Position numbers and translations under genes: made by a program. DNA of 64,000 nucleotides from Phytopythium helicoides (lineage: Eukaryota > Oomycota > Peronosporomycetes > Pythiales > Pythiaceae). The notes below the pieces were generated by a model. It saw only the letters and a list, made by a program, of their open reading frames with translations. It did no database searches and was not told where the DNA came from. The stretch lies in contig JANFNE010000024.1 in the NCBI GenBank assembly GCA_024867545.1, forward strand, positions 62,001 through 126,000, given 5' to 3'. Shown one piece after another: positions 9,869 through 19,783 of this stretch; the first letter of the stretch is position 1, and each line of letters starts with the position of its first letter.

Positions 9869-10992
9869 GGAGCCTCCAAAAATACCGATATGTTGTTGCG
9901 GGCCGTCATTGACGAGGGATCATGCAGCAATTCGAGCGACGAATCAACCATGTGTCAAAGTAAGGCTTGTCCAATGGATAGTGTCCGTATAGGCATGTAG
10001 GTAAAGAAGCGACGATTGGTTGTCGCACAATTTGCCAGAATACAACAGCATGACGTTACCATGGATATGTTTTGCTAGACGCACTTCCACGAAACTGCGC
10101 ACCGTATGGGTGCCCACACGATCCGATTGCGTGCAATGGCAGAATTGTGGACAATCTACATCAACAGCTGTACCAGGCTCGAAAAGATCGAGTTCGATAG
10201 GCACATGTCAGGATGACGGAATCCGTTCAGCTTCGGCTGGTTTCAATTGAGCGCCCCCCTGACATCACAATGGCCATTCCATCAAGGCCCGCGTTTTACC
10301 GAGCTTAAAAGTTCAAATGAAGAGGAGAAGCACGGAAACCAATGGTGCTTTGGTTCGGATGCGTCTTTTTCGAACTCTCCAATACCAGCCACACCCAAAC
10401 ACTGCGCTGCAGATCTTATTGGGATACCGTATGGTTCGCGAGAAGCTCAGCGCGTCCGCAACGCTTCAACCAACCGATTGGTGGGAGTAATCGACCACTG
10501 CAGCTCGCTGATGCCCTCGAGCCGGTGTCCTACGTGGCCACCACTTGCTGTGGATCGTTGGCTCCAACGCTATCCGAATGATTACCGCTTCATCTAAATT
10601 TCAGAGCGTAGTCGCTGAGAGCCAGCACAGTCAATATCAAATATCATTACGTTAGATAATTACTTTAATGTATTTTATCAATTAAAAACTGATATAAGTT
10701 ATTAGTTCTGAACAGGTGACCGATAGTAAGGATCTGTCAGGCCTGAGCTGATCAACGAGGATCCATAAGCGTACAGTACTCCGAACGCAGCATAACATCT
10801 CCCGCGTTTCGGTGCTCTGGAGTGGTAAGCTTCTTGAAGCAGCTGCGTACCGATGCGTAGCTCGGCACCAGGAACGCTTGAGTGGTTGGGCATGCCGCAT
10901 CCTTACTCTACAACCGCGATTGCCGCTTGCGTAAATGTAGAGTTCCCAAAACAAGAGGCCACCATGCACAGACTTCCTGACCCAAACGATCA

Positions 10993-11010
10993 AGTCACTT
11001 CCATTTTCAC
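10993..11010 (+). promoter_or_regulatory. Possible oomycete initiator for esterase copy 2
   Basis: AGTCACTTCCATTTTCAC lies about 45-60 bp before the ATG and resembles the consensus GCTCATTYYNCAWTTT. It differs from the initiator shared by copies 3-7, so copy 2 may be regulated differently. Confidence 0.45.
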
Positions 11011-11051
11011 CTGCTACCCCCAACATCAAGAAAAAAAAAAACACCGCCACC

Positions 11052-12899
11052 ATGCGTATCTGCGCACTCCTAGTAGCTCTCGCAACGATCGCTTTGCCAG
11101 CAGATGCATGCAAAGCAAGCTCACCAACATCAGCGACATCGACTTCCAACACTGCGACAACAACAACGAAAACCGACTCAAACGATGGGTCTATTCAAGC
11201 AGAGAGCGACTTGGTCACATCTTCAGATGAATCATCATCTAGCTCAACTACCACCACGACTACTTCCTCCACATCCACATCCTCGTCCTCGTCATCCTCC
11301 ATGCCAGAGATCGAGCTCGACTACACCACCGTCCGAGCCGCCGCCGGTAACGACACCATCGGATACTACAAGTACCAGAACATCCGATTCGCGTCCGTCC
11401 CCACCGGAGACCTGCGCTTCGCCGCACCCGAGTGGCCCCCGCAAGAGACCGAGGTCAACGACGGCACCAACCTCGCCGACTCGAGCGTCTCCTGCTCGTC
11501 GTCCGAGGACTGCCTGTACATGGACGTGTGGGCCCCCGCCGATGCCGCCGGACGCAACCTTCCCGTCATGGTCTGGACCTACGGAGGCGGCTTCACGGGT
11601 GGCTCCAAGAACGAGAACACGCCCGAGGGTCTCTTCGAGCTCTCCAAGGACTTCGTCTTCGTCGCATACAACTACCGCCTCGGCATCACCAGTCTCGCAG
11701 GAGGACCCACGTACCAGCACGAGGGAGGTGTGAGCAACCTGTGCGTCTGGGATATGCAGCACGCCTTCGAGTGGACCAAGAAGTACATCTCGAACTTCGG
11801 CGGCAACCCGGACGACATCACCGCCGTGGGTTTCTCCGCCGGTGGCTCCCAGGTGCTCTTCCAGATGACGCGCTACGGAGGCAACGCGCCGCAGCTCTTC
11901 CAGAAGGCATACGTCATGTCTCCCGGATACGTGCCTGGCGCCGGCCACCACCACGTCGAGCAGTTCTGGCAGAACGTGTCCAGCGTCGTCGGCTGCGACG
12001 GCGGACACATTGACTGCATGCGCGAAGTCGACTTCGACACGCTCACGGACGCTGCCAGCGACGTCGTGAGTGACTACACGTACCAGTTCCAGCCGCGTCC
12101 CGACGGACTCATCGTCACCGACACGTACGAGGCCAACTTCTACCAGGGACACTTCAACTTCAGCGGACCCGTCGTTATCTCGCACGAGCAGCACGAGGCC
12201 AACAGTCAGGCTTACAGCGGCGTCGACACGCAGGACGATGTCGCCACGTACCTGCGTATCTTCTTCCCCGCCATCACTGACGACGTCGTTGACGAGCTGC
12301 TCGAGCTGTACCCGGAGGCTGACTACGACAGCGCCGGTCTGCGCTTCGCAGACATGAAGCAGTCGCTCGACCTCACAGCCAAGAACCTCGCGCTCACGCA
12401 CGCCATGGGCAACACGACGTGGAACGCCGAGGTGGCTCTCGGATCGGCCACGCACGGCACGGACCAGAGTTACTACTGGTACAGCACCTACTCGCTCTCG
12501 TCCTCGTCATCCTCGACTCGTCGCATGCAGGAGACCTCGGACTCCTCGGAGGATGACTACGAAGGTGACTCAGAGTCTGCTGACAGCGAGCTCACGACTG
12601 GGTCGGCGACGACGACGAGTGGAAGTGGCTTCGCTGGTGGCGCTGGTGCTGGTGGCATGGGAGGCTCGTCCTCAGTCAACGCCACCATCGCCGTCATGAT
12701 GCAGAAGTACCTCATGTCCTTCGTGCTCACAGGCAACCCGAACACCATGTGGGCCGACGACAAGCTCTACTGGCCGCAGTACAATGAGTCCACGACTGGC
12801 AACGGCATCGAGCTCGTGTTCAACGACACGTTCACGACGAGTGACGACGACCTGGCGAACGCCAAGAGTCTCTACTGGAACAAGGCGCTCTGGTACTAA
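11052..12899 (+). CDS. Secreted type-B carboxylesterase, copy 2 (divergent ends)
   Basis: The protein has 615 residues. It begins with its own signal peptide (MRICALLVALATIALPADAC) and a long Ser/Thr-rich, partly acidic spacer, then enters the family core at MPEIELDYTTVR. The core has the type-B esterase signatures: SEDCLYMDVW, the oxyanion-type TYGGGF, and the nucleophile elbow GFSAG. A HGTDQSYYW segment later in the chain is the likely site of the catalytic His. The variable region after the His block differs from all other copies: it is acidic (RRMQETSDSSEDDYEGDSES) instead of Thr/Gly rich. The C-terminal ~90 residues are the family block ending NKALWY. Carboxylesterases hydrolyse ester bonds; the substrate is unknown. 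Its distinct promoter, leader and linker on a nearly unchanged catalytic core suggest a separately evolving member. Confidence 0.9.
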   Translation: MRICALLVALATIALPADACKASSPTSATSTSNTATTTTKTDSNDGSIQAESDLVTSSDESSSSSTTTTTTSSTSTSSSSSSSMPEIELDYTTVRAAAGNDTIGYYKYQNIRFASVPTGDLRFAAPEWPPQETEVNDGTNLADSSVSCSSSEDCLYMDVWAPADAAGRNLPVMVWTYGGGFTGGSKNENTPEGLFELSKDFVFVAYNYRLGITSLAGGPTYQHEGGVSNLCVWDMQHAFEWTKKYISNFGGNPDDITAVGFSAGGSQVLFQMTRYGGNAPQLFQKAYVMSPGYVPGAGHHHVEQFWQNVSSVVGCDGGHIDCMREVDFDTLTDAASDVVSDYTYQFQPRPDGLIVTDTYEANFYQGHFNFSGPVVISHEQHEANSQAYSGVDTQDDVATYLRIFFPAITDDVVDELLELYPEADYDSAGLRFADMKQSLDLTAKNLALTHAMGNTTWNAEVALGSATHGTDQSYYWYSTYSLSSSSSSTRRMQETSDSSEDDYEGDSESADSELTTGSATTTSGSGFAGGAGAGGMGGSSSVNATIAVMMQKYLMSFVLTGNPNTMWADDKLYWPQYNESTTGNGIELVFNDTFTTSDDDLANAKSLYWNKALWY

Positions 12900-13168
12900 A
12901 GATCTTAGCACTAAAAGAGTCCGTGTAGCAATATATTGAGTGTGTTCCTTTGACTTGAATGTGCTTCGCTGCTGTCTTAGATAGTTCTCAAAGTCGAATG
13001 AAGGGTTGGATGCAATGGAGATTCTGAAGTTGGGATCTGACGTCGTGAAACGCTCGAGTTAGAGTTATAGTGCGATGGCCCGACGGCGAACTTCCTTTTC
13101 ATCCATGCATCGATAGTGGTTGCCTTTATGTGGGTCAAACCCCGCAAGGATACCCTTCGCACCCATCC

Positions 13169-13190
13169 ATCTACTGTATCTACAGTAGAT
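13169..13190. repeat. Short perfect inverted repeat in type I spacers
   Basis: Arms ATCTACTGTA and TACAGTAGAT are separated by TC. It recurs at 16041-16062 and 21771-21792. In type II spacers the left arm is altered and the hairpin is lost. It could be a transcript hairpin or a protein-binding palindrome. Confidence 0.6.
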
Positions 13191-13963
13191 CTAGATCGCG
13201 CGAGGTTGAAGTGGCGTGCGGAGTCAGATGCCAACCGCCGATCCTGATCATCTCGCCACCGGAGTGTTATCCGTCATATTTGTGTACGCATTAGATTCCC
13301 CTTCCACACATTCATCTCCTGAAGAGAGGCTGAGCCGTGGACAGGATCTTGAGGATGTATCGTGGATCGCACGAGGCAATGGAGTGCTGCCAAGCAGAGC
13401 AGCCATGAAGGATTGTGATGCCAACGCAGTGCTGTAAGTAAACCGTGAAACGCTGGGCGTACGTCGTACAGTACTCTCCCGGAGAGTCTCCGATCCTATC
13501 CGATCATGCGACGTGCACGCGCCGTGTAGAGCAGAGCCTGTCGAGCTATAATCATACATACGTGAAATGCGATGATCGGCGTCTCTTCCTGTGCCGTGCG
13601 ACTCGCTGTGTGCGACTCATTGTGACGGTACCACGATTTCATGTTTCTCAGTACTTGGTGTTTCAAAACCGACATCTACACTGATTTATATCACGAAGGA
13701 CGTTGGACATGACTCCGTGTGACCCACGCCAGATTGTGCGACTGCCATTTAGTTCAGCCTCGACTCGCCTGGCTAGTGCAAGCAGGATGGGAAGCTCCTG
13801 CGCACGAAAAATCCAACGCACACTGTGTCCTTTCACCTTCCCCAAGATACATTCGTACTCAGCGCACTCACGAAACACCGGACTTCGCACATCTACCGAG
13901 AGAAAGGATAGCCTCACTGCAGAGCGGGTGAGCGACTGTCTCCGATCCGGTCGAATCCGGTCT

Positions 13964-13980
13964 CCTCATTCCACAACTTC
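13964..13980 (+). promoter_or_regulatory. Oomycete-type core promoter of esterase copy 3
   Basis: CCTCATTCCACAACTTC matches the oomycete initiator/flanking consensus GCTCATTYYNCAWTTT at nearly all positions and lies about 65-80 bp before the ATG, a normal 5' leader length in these organisms. Confidence 0.65.
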
Positions 13981-14043
13981 CCTCGCCATCGACACTAGTC
14001 GCCAACAGCACAGCTTCGGCACAGCCAGATCACACATCCAACC

Positions 14044-15771
14044 ATGCGCGTATACTCCACGCTTCTCGCGGCTGCTGCCCTCGCTGCACCGATCTTCGCG
14101 GCCACTAGCGGCAGCGGCAGCGCCACAGTCACCACCTCCTCCACATCCTCGTCCTCGTCATCCTCCATGCCAGAGATCGAGCTCGACTACACCACCGTCC
14201 GAGCCGTCGCCGGTAACGACACCATCGGATACTACAAGTACCAGAACATCCGATTCGCGTCCGTCCCCACCGGAGACCTGCGCTTCGCCGCACCCGAGTG
14301 GCCCCCGCAAGAGACCGAGGTCAACGACGGCACCAACCTCGCCGACTCGAGCGTCTCCTGCTCGTCGTCCGAGGACTGCCTGTACATGGACGTGTGGGCC
14401 CCCGCCGATGCCGCCGGACGCAACCTTCCCGTCATGGTCTGGACCTACGGAGGCGGCTTCACGGGTGGCTCCAAGAACGAGAACACGCCCGAGGGTCTCT
14501 TCGAGCTCTCCAAGGACTTCGTCTTCGTCGCATACAACTACCGCCTCGGCATCACCAGTCTCGCAGGAGGACCCACGTACCAGCACGAGGGAGGTGTGAG
14601 CAACCTGTGCGTCTGGGATATGCAGCACGCCTTCGAGTGGACCAAGAAGTACATCTCGAACTTCGGCGGCAACCCGGACGACATCACCGCCGTGGGTTTC
14701 TCCGCCGGTGGCTCCCAGGTGCTCTTCCAGATGACGCGCTACGGAGGCAACGCGCCGCAGCTCTTCCAGAAGGCATACGTCATGTCTCCCGGATACGTGC
14801 CTGGCGCCGGCCACCACCACGTCGAGCAGTTCTGGCAGAACGTGTCCAGCGTCGTCGGCTGCGACGGCGGACACATTGACTGCATGCGCGAAGTCGACTT
14901 CGACACGCTCACGGACGCTGCCAGCGACGTCGTGAGTGACTACACGTACCAGTTCCAGCCGCGTCCCGACGGACTCATCGTCACCGACACGTACGAGGCC
15001 AACTTCTACCAGGGACACTTCAACTTCAGCGGACCCGTCGTCATCTCGCACGAGCAGCACGAGGCCAACAGTCAGGCTTACAGCGGCGTCGACACGCAGG
15101 ACGATGTCGCCACGTACCTGCGTATCTTCTTCCCCGCCATCACTGACGACGTCGTTGACGAGCTGCTCGAGCTGTACCCGGAGGCTGACTACGACAGCGC
15201 CGGTCTGCGCTTCGCAGACATGAAGCAGTCGCTCGACCTCACGGCCAAGAACCTCGCGCTCACGCACGCCATGGGCAACACGACGTGGAACGCCGAGGTG
15301 GCTCTCGGATCGGCCACGCACGGCACGGACCAGAGTTACTACTGGTACAGCACCTACTCGCTCTCGTCCTCGTCATCCTCAACGTCGGCGTCGACCACGA
15401 CCACCACGACTTCTGCGTCGTCGGGGACGTCTGCCGGCGCGGTGGTTGGCGGTAGTACATCTGGATCGATGGGAGGTGCTGGCAGCCTCTCTGGTAGCGC
15501 GGCGAGTGGCGCCACTGGCGCTGGTGGCATGGGAGGCTCGTCCTCAGTCAACGCCACCATCGCCGTCATGATGCAGAAGTACCTCATGTCCTTCGTGCTC
15601 ACTGGCAACCCGAACACCATGTGGGCCGACGACAAGCTCTACTGGCCGCAGTACAATGAGTCCACGACTGGCAACGGCATCGAGCTCGTGTTCAACGACA
15701 CGTTCACGACGAGTGACGACGACCTGGCGAACGCCAAGAGTCTCTACTGGAACAAGGCGCTCTGGTACTAA
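14044..15771 (+). CDS. Secreted type-B carboxylesterase, copy 3
   Basis: The protein has 575 residues. Residues 1-19 are a signal peptide (MRVYSTLLAAAALAAPIFA), followed by a Ser/Thr linker to residue 41. The alpha/beta-hydrolase core has the SEDCLYMDVW signature (109-118), oxyanion-type TYGGGF (134-139) and nucleophile elbow GFSAG with Ser220. The likely catalytic acid is Glu in HEQHEA (336-341) and the likely His is His426 in HGTDQSYYW. Paired Cys at 106/112 and 273/280 fit a secreted, disulfide-bonded enzyme. A low-complexity Ser/Thr then Gly/Ala linker (about 441-498) splits off the C-terminal block. Substrate unknown. No intron is needed. It belongs to the head-to-tail array with copies 4-7 and shares their promoter and the ATGCGCGTnTACTCC start. 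Confidence 0.93.
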   Translation: MRVYSTLLAAAALAAPIFAATSGSGSATVTTSSTSSSSSSSMPEIELDYTTVRAVAGNDTIGYYKYQNIRFASVPTGDLRFAAPEWPPQETEVNDGTNLADSSVSCSSSEDCLYMDVWAPADAAGRNLPVMVWTYGGGFTGGSKNENTPEGLFELSKDFVFVAYNYRLGITSLAGGPTYQHEGGVSNLCVWDMQHAFEWTKKYISNFGGNPDDITAVGFSAGGSQVLFQMTRYGGNAPQLFQKAYVMSPGYVPGAGHHHVEQFWQNVSSVVGCDGGHIDCMREVDFDTLTDAASDVVSDYTYQFQPRPDGLIVTDTYEANFYQGHFNFSGPVVISHEQHEANSQAYSGVDTQDDVATYLRIFFPAITDDVVDELLELYPEADYDSAGLRFADMKQSLDLTAKNLALTHAMGNTTWNAEVALGSATHGTDQSYYWYSTYSLSSSSSSTSASTTTTTTSASSGTSAGAVVGGSTSGSMGGAGSLSGSAASGATGAGGMGGSSSVNATIAVMMQKYLMSFVLTGNPNTMWADDKLYWPQYNESTTGNGIELVFNDTFTTSDDDLANAKSLYWNKALWY

Positions 15772-16909
15772 AGATCTTAGCACTAAAAGAGTCCGTGTAG
15801 CAATATATTGAGTGTGTTCCTTTGACTTGAATGTGCTTCGCTGCTGTCTTAGATAGTTCTCAAAGTCGAATGAAGGGTTGGATGCAATGGAGATTCTGAA
15901 GTTGGGATCTGACGTCGTGAAACGCTCGAGTTAGAGTTATAGTGCGATGGCCCGACGGCGAACTTCCTTTTCATCCATGCATCGATAGTGGTTGCCTTTA
16001 TGTGGGTCAAACCCCGCAAGGATACCCTTCGCACCCATCCATCTACTGTATCTACAGTAGATCTAGATCGCGCGAGGTTGAAGTGGCGTGCGGAGTCAGA
16101 TGCCAACCGCCGATCCTGATCATCTCGCCACCGGAGTGTTATCCGTCATATTTGTGTACGCATTAGATTCCCCTTCCACACATTCATCTCCTGAAGAGAG
16201 GCTGAGCCGTGGACAGGATCTTGAGGATGTATCGTGGATCGCACGAGGCAATGGAGTGCTGCCAAGCAGAGCAGCCATGAAGGATTGTGATGCCAACGCA
16301 GTGCTGTAAGTAAACCGTGAAACGCTGGGCGTACGTCGTACAGTACTCTCCCGGAGAGTCTCCGATCCTATCCGATCATGCGACGTGCACGCGCCGTGTA
16401 GAGCAGAGCCTGTCGAGCTATAATCATACATGTACGTGTAAGTTAGTGCGATGATCGGCGTCCCTTCCTGTGCCGTTCGACTCGCTGTGTGCGACTCATT
16501 GTGACGGTACCACGATCTCGTGTTTCTTAGTACTTGGTGTTTCAAAACCGACATTTCTACTGATTTATACCGCGAAGGACGTTGGACATGACTCCGTGGC
16601 GAATCACCAATTAGTTCAGTTTCGACTCGCCTGGCTAGTAGTGCAAGCAGGATGGGGAAGCTCCTGTGCACGAAAAATCCAACGCACAGAGTGTCCTTTC
16701 ACCTTCCCCAAGATACATTCGTACTCAGCGCACTCACGAAACACCGGATATCGCACATCTACCGAGAGAAAGGATAGCCTCACTGCAGAGCGGGCGAGCG
16801 ACTGTCTCCGATCCGGTCGAGTCCGGTCTCCTCATTCTACAACTTCCCTCGCCATCGACACTAGTCGCCAACAGCACTGCTTCGGCACAGCCAGATCACA
16901 CATCCAACC
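15772..16909. repeat. Spacer between esterase copies 3 and 4
   Basis: A type I 5' half, almost identical to the spacer after copy 2, joins a promoter half of the variant shared by copies 4 and 5 (AATTAGTTCAGTTTCG in place of the GACCCACGCCAGATTG segment of copy 3). No gene is supported. Confidence 0.85.
16830..16846 (+). promoter_or_regulatory. Core promoter of esterase copy 4
   Basis: CCTCATTCTACAACTTC, the one-base variant shared with copy 5, lies about 65-80 bp before the ATG. Confidence 0.6.
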
Positions 16910-18637
16910 ATGCGCGTCTACTCCACGCTTCTCGCGGCTGCTGCCCTCGCTGCACCGATCTTCGCGGCCACTAGCGGCAGCGGCAGCGCCACAGTCACCA
17001 CCTCCTCCACCTCCTCGTCCTCGTCATCCTCCATGCCAGAGATCGAGCTCGACTACACCACCGTCCGAGCCGTCGCCGGTAACGACACCATCGGATACTA
17101 CAAGTACCAGAACATCCGATTCGCGTCCGTCCCCACCGGAGACCTGCGCTTCGCCGCACCCGAGTGGCCCCCGCAAGAGACCGAGGTCAACGACGGCACC
17201 AACCTCGCCGACTCGAGCGTCTCCTGCTCGTCGTCCGAGGACTGCCTGTACATGGACGTGTGGGCCCCCGCCGATGCCGCCGGACGCAACCTTCCCGTCA
17301 TGGTCTGGACCTACGGAGGCGGCTTCACGGGTGGCTCCAAGAACGAGAACACGCCCGAGGGTCTCTTCGAGCTCTCCAAGGACTTCGTCTTCGTCGCATA
17401 CAACTACCGCCTCGGCATCACCAGTCTCGCAGGAGGACCCACGTACCAGCACGAGGGAGGTGTGAGCAACCTGTGCGTCTGGGATATGCAGCACGCCTTC
17501 GAGTGGACCAAGAAGTACATCTCGAACTTCGGCGGCAACCCGGACGACATCACCGCCGTGGGTTTCTCCGCCGGTGGCTCCCAGGTGCTCTTCCAGATGA
17601 CGCGCTACGGAGGCAACGCGCCGCAGCTCTTCCAGAAGGCATACGTCATGTCTCCCGGATATGTGCCTGGCGCCGGCCACCACCACGTCGAGCAGTTCTG
17701 GCAGAACGTGTCCAGCGTCGTCGGCTGCGACGGCGGACACATCGACTGCATGCGCGAAGTCGACTTCGACACGCTCACGGACGCTGCCAGCGACGTCGTG
17801 AGTGACTACACGTACCAGTTCCAGCCGCGTCCCGACGGACTCATCGTCACCGACACGTACGAGGCCAACTTCTACCAGGGACACTTCAACTTCAGCGGAC
17901 CCGTCGTCATCTCGCACGAGCAGCACGAGGCCAACAGTCAGGCTTACAGCGGCGTCGACACGCAGGACGATGTCGCCACGTACCTGCGTATCTTCTTCCC
18001 CGCCATCACTGACGACGTCGTTGACGAGCTGCTCGAGCTGTACCCGGAGGCTGACTACGACAGCGCCGGTCTGCGCTTCGCAGACATGAAGCAGTCGCTC
18101 GACCTCACGGCCAAGAACCTCGCGCTCACGCACGCCATGGGCAACACGACGTGGAACGCCGAGGTGGCTCTCGGATCGGCCACGCACGGCACGGACCAGA
18201 GTTACTACTGGTACAGCACCTACTCGCTCTCGTCCTCGTCATCCTCAACGTCGGCGTCGACCACGACCACCACGACTTCTGCGTCGTCGGGGACGTCTGC
18301 CGGCGCGGTGGTTGGCGGTAGTACATCTGGATCGATGGGAGGTGCTGGTAGTCTCTCTGGTAGCGCGGCGAGTGGCGCCACTGGCGCTGGTGGCATGGGA
18401 GGCTCGTCCTCGGTCAACGCCACCATCGCCGTCATGATGCAGAAGTACCTCATGTCCTTCGTGCTCACTGGCAACCCGAACACCATGTGGGCCGACGACA
18501 AGCTCTACTGGCCGCAGTACAATGAGTCCACGACTGGCAACGGCATCGAGCTCGTGTTCAACGACACGTTCACGACGAGTGACGATGACCTGGCGAACGC
18601 CAAGAGTCTCTACTGGAACAAGGCGCTCTGGTACTAA
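16910..18637 (+). CDS. Secreted type-B carboxylesterase, copy 4
   Basis: This 575-residue protein is identical in sequence to copy 3 as far as I can compare; differences are silent (for example in the codons around 17662 and 18348). Signal peptide, GFSAG elbow with Ser220, His426 and the Thr/Gly linker are as in copy 3. The retained protein identity with scattered silent changes suggests either purifying selection or recent gene conversion. Its downstream spacer is type II, unlike copy 3. Confidence 0.93.
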   Translation: MRVYSTLLAAAALAAPIFAATSGSGSATVTTSSTSSSSSSSMPEIELDYTTVRAVAGNDTIGYYKYQNIRFASVPTGDLRFAAPEWPPQETEVNDGTNLADSSVSCSSSEDCLYMDVWAPADAAGRNLPVMVWTYGGGFTGGSKNENTPEGLFELSKDFVFVAYNYRLGITSLAGGPTYQHEGGVSNLCVWDMQHAFEWTKKYISNFGGNPDDITAVGFSAGGSQVLFQMTRYGGNAPQLFQKAYVMSPGYVPGAGHHHVEQFWQNVSSVVGCDGGHIDCMREVDFDTLTDAASDVVSDYTYQFQPRPDGLIVTDTYEANFYQGHFNFSGPVVISHEQHEANSQAYSGVDTQDDVATYLRIFFPAITDDVVDELLELYPEADYDSAGLRFADMKQSLDLTAKNLALTHAMGNTTWNAEVALGSATHGTDQSYYWYSTYSLSSSSSSTSASTTTTTTSASSGTSAGAVVGGSTSGSMGGAGSLSGSAASGATGAGGMGGSSSVNATIAVMMQKYLMSFVLTGNPNTMWADDKLYWPQYNESTTGNGIELVFNDTFTTSDDDLANAKSLYWNKALWY

Positions 18638-19783
18638 GGATCTTAGCACTAAAGGAGTCCGTGTAGCAATATATTGAGTGTGTTCCTTTTACTTGAATGT
18701 GCTTCACTGCTGTCGTAGATAGGTATCCTCGGCGAATGGAGGGTTGGATGCAATGGAGACTCTGAAGTTGGGATCTGACGTCGTGAAACGCCAGAGTTAC
18801 AGCCCGACGGCGAACTTTCTTTTCATGCATGCATCGATAGTGGTTGCCTTTATCTGGGTCAAACCCCGAAAGGATACTCTTCGCACCCATTCATCTATCT
18901 ACAGTAGATCTAGATCGCGTAAAGTTGCGAGGTTGCGAGGCTGCGAGGTTGAAGTGGCGTGCAGAGTCAGATGCCAACCACCGATCCTGATCACCTCGCC
19001 ACCGGAGTGTCATCCGTCATTTGTGTACGCAGTAGATTCCCCTTCCACGAATTCATCCCCTGAAGTGAGGCTGAGCCGTGGACAGGATCTCGAGGATGTA
19101 TCGTGGATCGCACGAGGCAATGGAGTGCTGCCAAGCAGAGCAGCCATGAAGGATTGTGATGCCAACGCAGTGCTGTAAGTAAACCGTGAAACGCTGGGCG
19201 TACGTCGTACAGTACTCTCCCGGAGAGTCTCCGATCCTATCCGATCATGCGACGTGCACGCGCCGTGTAGAGCAGAGCCTGTCGAGCTATAATCATACAT
19301 GTACGTGTAAGTTAGTGCGATGATCGGCGTCCCTTCCTGTGCCGTTCGACTCGCTGTGTGCGACTCATTGTGACGGTACCACGATCTCGTGTTTCTTAGT
19401 ACTTGGTGTTTCAAAACCGACATTTCTACTGATTTATACCGCGAAGGACGTTGGACATGACTCCGTGGCGAATCACCAATTAGTTCAGTTTCGACTCGCC
19501 TGGCTACAGTAGTAGTGCAAGCAGGATGGGGAAGCTCCTGTGCACGAAAAATCCAACGCACAGAGTGTCCTTTCACCTTCCCCAAGATACATTCGTACTC
19601 AGCGCACTCACGAAACACCGGATATCGCACATCTACCGAGAGAAAGGATAGCCTCACTGCAGAGCGGGCGAGCGACTGTCTCCGATCCGGTCGAGTCCGG
19701 TCTCCTCATTCTACAACTTCCCTCGCCATCGACACTAGTCGCCAACAGCACTGCTTCGGCACAGCCAGATCACACATCCAACC
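18638..19783. repeat. Spacer between esterase copies 4 and 5 (type II)
   Basis: The type II spacer (GGTATCCTCGGCGAATGG near 18722, triplicated GCGAGG(T/C)T motif near 18925-18945) is shared with the region after copy 6. It contains a 144-codon ORF without an ATG at its start that is interrupted elsewhere, so no gene is called. Confidence 0.85.
19704..19720 (+). promoter_or_regulatory. Core promoter of esterase copy 5
   Basis: CCTCATTCTACAACTTC, same variant as copy 4. Confidence 0.6.

Larger units (their letters stand above)
9797..11051. other. Divergent intergenic region between esterase copies 1 and 2
   Basis: It separates the head-to-head copies 1 (minus) and 2 (plus). It does not share sequence with the spacers inside the copy 2-7 array. 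It contains an AT-rich patch near 10640-10700 and an A run at about 11031-11041 just before the copy 2 start. No gene is supported. Confidence 0.6.
12900..14043. repeat. Spacer between esterase copies 2 and 3 (type I 5' part)
   Basis: This is the repeated non-coding spacer of the array. Its first part is what I call type I (also after copies 3 and 5), while copies 4 and 6 are followed by a variant type II. The second half ends with the core promoter of copy 3. ORFs seen in it are not conserved between spacers with intact frames and lack convincing ATG starts. Confidence 0.85.

Noticed and set aside
10682..11152. Minus-strand ORF of 156 codons before esterase copy 2
   Set aside because: It overlaps the copy 2 promoter and start antisense, has no recognisable domain and includes translated homopolymer (FFFF).
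11292..12455. Long antisense ORFs across esterase genes (up to 448 codons)
   Set aside because: They mirror the GC-rich codon bias of the sense gene and show no domain; the sense frame has signal peptide and catalytic motifs.
18744..19178. ORF of 144 codons in the type II spacer
   Set aside because: It does not start with ATG, is absent or broken in the other spacers, and is interrupted by the retroelement in the second type II spacer.
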